Of a DNA stretch of 64,000 nt, positions 59,937 to 64,000 are shown in pieces. How positions within the stretch are numbered: the stretch's first letter is position 1; the number at the start of each line of letters is the position of its first letter. The stretch comes from Janthinobacterium tructae. Its GTDB lineage: Bacteria > Pseudomonadota > Gammaproteobacteria > Burkholderiales > Burkholderiaceae_D. The stretch lies in assembly GCF_006517255.1 (NCBI RefSeq), contig NZ_CP041185.1, positions 248,001-312,000 on the forward strand, given 5' to 3'. The translations under genes and the position numbers were made by a program. Under the pieces are notes generated by a model. That model saw only the letters and a list, made by a program, of their open reading frames with translations, ran no database searches and was not told the DNA's origin.

Positions 59937-60821
59937 ATGTCCATACGCAAGCAATTCGACCGATGGATACCGCAGATGGTGCTGGGCCCCACGCTCATCG
60001 CCAGTCTGCTGTTCGTCTATGGTTTTATCTTTTTGACCGGTTGGCTGTCGCTGACCGAATCGCGGCTGATGCCGAACTACGAGTTCGCCGGCCTGGTGCA
60101 ATACGTCGAGCTGTTCGACAATGAGCGCTGGTGGACCTCGCTCAAGAACCTCGGCATCTTCGGTGTCCTGTTCATCGGTTGCAGCATCGCCATCGGCCTG
60201 TTCCTGGCGATCCTGCTGGACCAGAAAATCCGCGCCGAAGGCGCGCTGCGCGCCATCTACCTGTATCCGATGGCGCTGTCCTTCATCGTCACCGGCACGG
60301 CCTGGAAATGGATGCTCAATCCCAGCCTGGGCCTGGAAAAGGTCATGCACGACTGGGGCTGGACCTCGTTCACCTTCGACTGGCTGGTCAATTCCGACAT
60401 GGCCATCTACACGGTGGTGATCGCCGGCGTGTGGCAGTCGTCGGGCTTCGTCATGGCGCTGTTCCTGGCCGGCCTGCGCGGCATCGATGATGAAATCATC
60501 AAGGCGGCGCAAGTCGACGGCGCATCGCTGCCGACGATCTACTGGCGCATCGTGATTCCCGCCATGCGTCCCGTGTTCTTCAGCGTGCTGCTGATCCTGG
60601 CGCATATTGCCATCAAGAGCTTCGACCTGGTCATCGCACTGACGGCTGGCGGACCTGGCAACTCGTCATCCGTGCCGGCCATCTTCATGTACCAGTTTTC
60701 CTTCACCCGCGGCCAGCTGGGCCTGGGCTCGGCATCGGCAATGATGATGCTGGCCACCATCGTGGCCGTGCTCGTGCCGCTGATGTACCTGGAAACGCGC
60801 AGCGCAAAGGCGATGAGATGA
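59937..60821 (+). CDS. Sugar ABC transporter permease 1
   Basis: A 294-residue inner-membrane permease (MalF/UgpA-like) with six helices. The ATPase-docking EAA loop is present as DEIIKAAQVDGASLPTIYWR. Its N-terminus is MSIRKQFDRWIPQMVLGPTL. No strong ribosome site is visible, and translation may depend on the upstream message. It overlaps permease 2 by 4 bases. Confidence 0.92.
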   Translation: MSIRKQFDRWIPQMVLGPTLIASLLFVYGFIFLTGWLSLTESRLMPNYEFAGLVQYVELFDNERWWTSLKNLGIFGVLFIGCSIAIGLFLAILLDQKIRAEGALRAIYLYPMALSFIVTGTAWKWMLNPSLGLEKVMHDWGWTSFTFDWLVNSDMAIYTVVIAGVWQSSGFVMALFLAGLRGIDDEIIKAAQVDGASLPTIYWRIVIPAMRPVFFSVLLILAHIAIKSFDLVIALTAGGPGNSSSVPAIFMYQFSFTRGQLGLGSASAMMMLATIVAVLVPLMYLETRSAKAMR

Positions 60822-61693
60822 CACACACTCCTACACGTAACAACAAACTCACCCTGGGACGGGTGGTGCTGTACCTGCTGCTGATTCTGTTCGCGGTGTA
60901 CTACATCGTGCCCCTGTACGTGACCCTGTCGACGTCGTTCAAGTCGCTCGACGAAATCCGCAGCGGCAACCTGCTGGCCTTGCCGCACGTATGGCAGTTC
61001 GATTCCTGGGCCAAGGCCTGGTCTTCGGCCTGCACGGGCGTCACCTGCGACGGCATGCAGCCGTTCTTCTGGAACTCGATCAAGATGGTGATACCCGCCG
61101 TGCTGATCTCGACCTTCCTGGGCGCCTTCAACGGCTACGTGTTCGCGCACTGGCGCTTCCGTGGTTCGGAAATGCTGTTCGCCGCCTTGCTGGTGGGCTG
61201 CTTCATTCCGTTCCAGGTGGTGATACTGCCGATGGCGCGCCTGCTGGGCGAATTCGGCCTGGCCAATACCACCACGGGTCTCGTCTTCGTCCACGTGGTG
61301 TATGGCACGGCGTTCACGACCCTGTTCTTCCGCAACTACTACATCGGCGTGCCGGAAGAACTGATCAAGGCGGCGCGCATCGATGGCGCCGGCTTCTTCC
61401 TGATCTTCCGCAAGATCGTGCTGCCGATTTCGGGTCCGATTTTCGTCGTCTGCATCATCTGGCAGTTCACGCAGATCTGGAACGACTTCCTGTTCGGCAT
61501 CGTCTTCGCCAGCGGCGATTCGCAACCGATCACGGTGGGCTTGAACAATCTGGTCAACACGTCCACGGGCGTGAAGGAATACAACGTCAACATGGCGGCC
61601 GCGGTGATTGCCGCGCTGCCTACCCTGCTGGTCTATCTGGTCGCAGGCCGATATTTTGTGCGCGGTCTGACCGCAGGCGCAGTCAAAGGTTAA
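60818..61693 (+). CDS. Sugar ABC transporter permease 2
   Basis: A 291-residue inner-membrane permease (MalG/UgpE-like) with six helices and the EAA loop EELIKAARIDGAGFFLIFRK. A loop with two cysteines (SSACTGVTCDGMQPFFWNS) lies between helices 1 and 2 on the periplasmic side. It starts inside the stop of permease 1 (ATGA) and pairs with it to form the channel. The ATPase gene follows after 9 bases. Confidence 0.92.
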   Translation: MTHTPTRNNKLTLGRVVLYLLLILFAVYYIVPLYVTLSTSFKSLDEIRSGNLLALPHVWQFDSWAKAWSSACTGVTCDGMQPFFWNSIKMVIPAVLISTFLGAFNGYVFAHWRFRGSEMLFAALLVGCFIPFQVVILPMARLLGEFGLANTTTGLVFVHVVYGTAFTTLFFRNYYIGVPEELIKAARIDGAGFFLIFRKIVLPISGPIFVVCIIWQFTQIWNDFLFGIVFASGDSQPITVGLNNLVNTSTGVKEYNVNMAAAVIAALPTLLVYLVAGRYFVRGLTAGAVKG

Positions 61694-61702
61694 GGAAATA
61701 AT

Positions 61703-62812
<1,110 letters not shown>

Positions 62813-62830
62813 GCGGCACTTGCCATAGAT

Positions 62831-62864
62831 AACGGCCCGCCTGTCAGCTGACAGGCGGGCCGTT
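62831..62864. terminator. Bidirectional terminator, 34-bp perfect palindrome
   Basis: The 34 bases form an exact inverted repeat of two 17-base arms (left arm AACGGCCCGCCTGTCAG), so the RNA makes a very stable hairpin with a tiny loop. TTGTTGTTT follows on the plus strand. It lies between the convergent ABC operon and the ParB-like gene and can serve both. Confidence 0.85.
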
Positions 62865-62881
62865 GTTGTTTGCGCCGGCGA

Positions 62882-63909
62882 TTATTGCGCCAGCGATTTC
62901 CTGTACGCGATGGCGTAGCCCAGCTTGCCTTTGTTCTGCGTCAATTGTTCCAGCGTTTTGCGCTCGACCTTGTCCAGTGCGCCCAGGTCTGCGGCGCGCT
63001 TGCCGCCGCTGACGATGTCATCGGGCCGCAGCGCCACCATGGCCTGCGCCGCTTGGAGGATGACGCCGGCATACGCGGCGCGATCAAGCAGGTCGATGCG
63101 CGCCAGGTCCAGCGCCGGTTTGCCGCGCAGCCAGCCGGCCCAGTAAAACTCGAGAAATTCCGTGGCCTGAGCAGGCGGCTTGTAGCCGATCTCGCGCGTA
63201 AAGTAGACGAGCGAGCGGTACGGGTCGTCGCCCAGCGACGCCAGGCCGATGGCGGCCGGCAGTTGCTGCGGCGTGATGGCCTGGTTGCGGCCGTTCTTCA
63301 GCCACACCTTGTTTTCTGCGCGCATGCGCGTCCAGAACGCCGCTTCGTCCAGCGCGCTGAAATTGTCGCTGACCTTGACCCACACCTTCAATTGATGATT
63401 GCGTCCGCCATCGGCCTCCCAAAAGGTGGAAAACGTGTGGTGGCCATCGGTCAGGTATACGACGCCGCGCGGGCCGATGACGACGCTCTTCATGTCGCCC
63501 GGGCGGCTGCCCACGGCCGCCTTGCAGCGGTAGCTGGCCGGTGGCGCGGCCAGGGTGGCACCTGGCACATTGGCCGTGTCGGGCAAGACGTCGCCCTGGC
63601 CATTGGCCTCGCACAGGTCGGCGATTTCTTCGGCCTGGCGATGTCGGCGATGTGTTTTTCTTCGGCTGCATAGCGTCCCAGCTTGTAGTACACCTGGTCG
63701 TAACCGATCGCGGGCTGGGTCGGATGCAGTTCATCGAGGCGCAACTGCAGGATGCGCGGATGGGCGGCGCTGCCCACGACGGTGGCCATCAATGCCTGCT
63801 GGCGCGTACCCGGCGCGGGTGTCGTGGCGACGGCGGCATCCCTGGCCCACGCCGCATGGCTGAAGGACAGGGCCAGCAGCAGGGCGCTGGCAGTGTGCGT
63901 GGTGTGCAT
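62882..63909 (-). pseudogene. ParB-like (ParBc_2 type) secreted protein, interrupted by one frameshift
   Basis: An exported protein of the ParB/Srx-like family (ParBc_2) of about 342 residues if repaired. The first part, from the ATG at 63909 with AGGAG upstream, has a signal peptide (LLLALSFSHAAWA) and the motif QLRLDELHPTQPAIGYDQVY. The second part is in another frame and continues AEEIADLCEANGQGDV, then GVVYLTDGHHTFSTFWEADG, and reaches the stop at 62882. The two join near 63634-63640, where one missing base (around GCCAGGCC) shifts the frame; total length is one base short of 343 codons. It may be a real pseudogene or a sequencing error. A similar gene lacks a known role. Confidence 0.82.
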
Positions 63910-63929
63910 GCGATTCTCCTGTGCGCGCC

Positions 63930-64000
63930 TCATGCCAGCAGCGCGCTGGGCACGCGCGGCGAAGACATCAAATCGCGGAAGGCGGCCCAGTGCTCGGCGC
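63930..64000 (-). CDS. C-terminal end of a gene entering from the right
   Basis: The last 22 codons of a minus-strand gene are present, ending AEHWAAFRDLMSSPRVPSAL and LA, then TGA. It stops 20 bases before the ParB-like gene and would be co-transcribed with it. Too little is seen to name it. The choice of frame rests on protein-like composition; the other two frames either stop or run into the next start. Confidence 0.5.
   Translation of the reverse strand, partial: AEHWAAFRDLMSSPRVPSALLA

Overview
The window reads as a chromosomal segment of a GC-rich beta-proteobacterium of the Oxalobacteraceae, most likely Janthinobacterium or a close relative. Pointers are the fused glucokinase-RpiR regulator next to a sugar ABC transporter, the DUF3422 and CecR-type genes, and a subclass B3 metallo-beta-lactamase of the kind known from Janthinobacterium (THIN-B). 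The genus is an inference. I see no rRNA, tRNA, insertion sequence, prophage or CRISPR array. Coding density is high and many genes overlap by 4 bases.

Layout. 1-7 kb: iron acquisition, with a TonB-dependent siderophore receptor cut by the window edge, a secreted protein of unknown function, a hemerythrin, two tiny genes and a Fur-boxed PepSY/flavodoxin/reductase fusion. 7-13 kb: IlvE aminotransferase, secreted RNase T2, a DHA2 exporter, and an acyl-CoA synthetase divergent from a Crp/Fnr regulator. 13-17.2 kb: an AraC-like protein, a copper/cytochrome-oxidase assembly trio (DUF2946, SCO1, PCuAC), and a CecR-type repressor with its Bcr/CflA exporter. 17.3-23.5 kb: a DUF3422 protein, an LRR-like 503-residue protein, then blaI, a BlaR1-like protease fused to a D,D-peptidase domain, and a B3 metallo-beta-lactamase. 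23.5-29.3 kb: a TPR protein, a quinone-oxidoreductase-type dehydrogenase with a divergent LysR regulator, a second TonB receptor and a DUF1624 membrane protein. 29.3-36.5 kb: a solitary 625-residue protein, a cysteine hydrolase, and a LysR-controlled valine-degradation operon (periplasmic binding protein, mmsA, mmsB). 36.7-47.2 kb: a five-gene operon of DUF4132, MoxR-type AAA ATPase, DUF5682, VWA and SWIM zinc-finger proteins. 47.2-49.6 kb: a DUF1090 protein and two tandem secreted Sel1-repeat proteins. 49.6-62.8 kb: a sugar locus with aldose-ketose isomerase, PfkB kinase, LacI regulator, Glk-RpiR, maltoporin-like porin and an ABC importer, interrupted by a diguanylate cyclase. 62.9-64 kb: a ParB-like secreted protein broken by one frameshift, and the tail of another gene.

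The two most interesting units are (i) the bla locus, in which a Gram-positive-style BlaI/BlaR1 pair sits directly upstream of a metallo-beta-lactamase, the sensor domain is an S11-type D,D-peptidase, and three TCTAGA sites spaced exactly 14 bp lie before blaI; and (ii) the 10.5-kb DUF4132-AAA-DUF5682-VWA-SWIM operon, whose DUF5682 member carries TraB/TIKI-like motifs and whose function is not known to me.

The sugar genes make a coherent scheme: the porin and ABC importer bring in a hexose, Glk phosphorylates glucose, and the isomerase plus PfkB kinase would convert mannose (or a similar aldose) through fructose to fructose 6-phosphate. An 18-bp perfect palindrome before the isomerase is a good candidate LacI-type operator.
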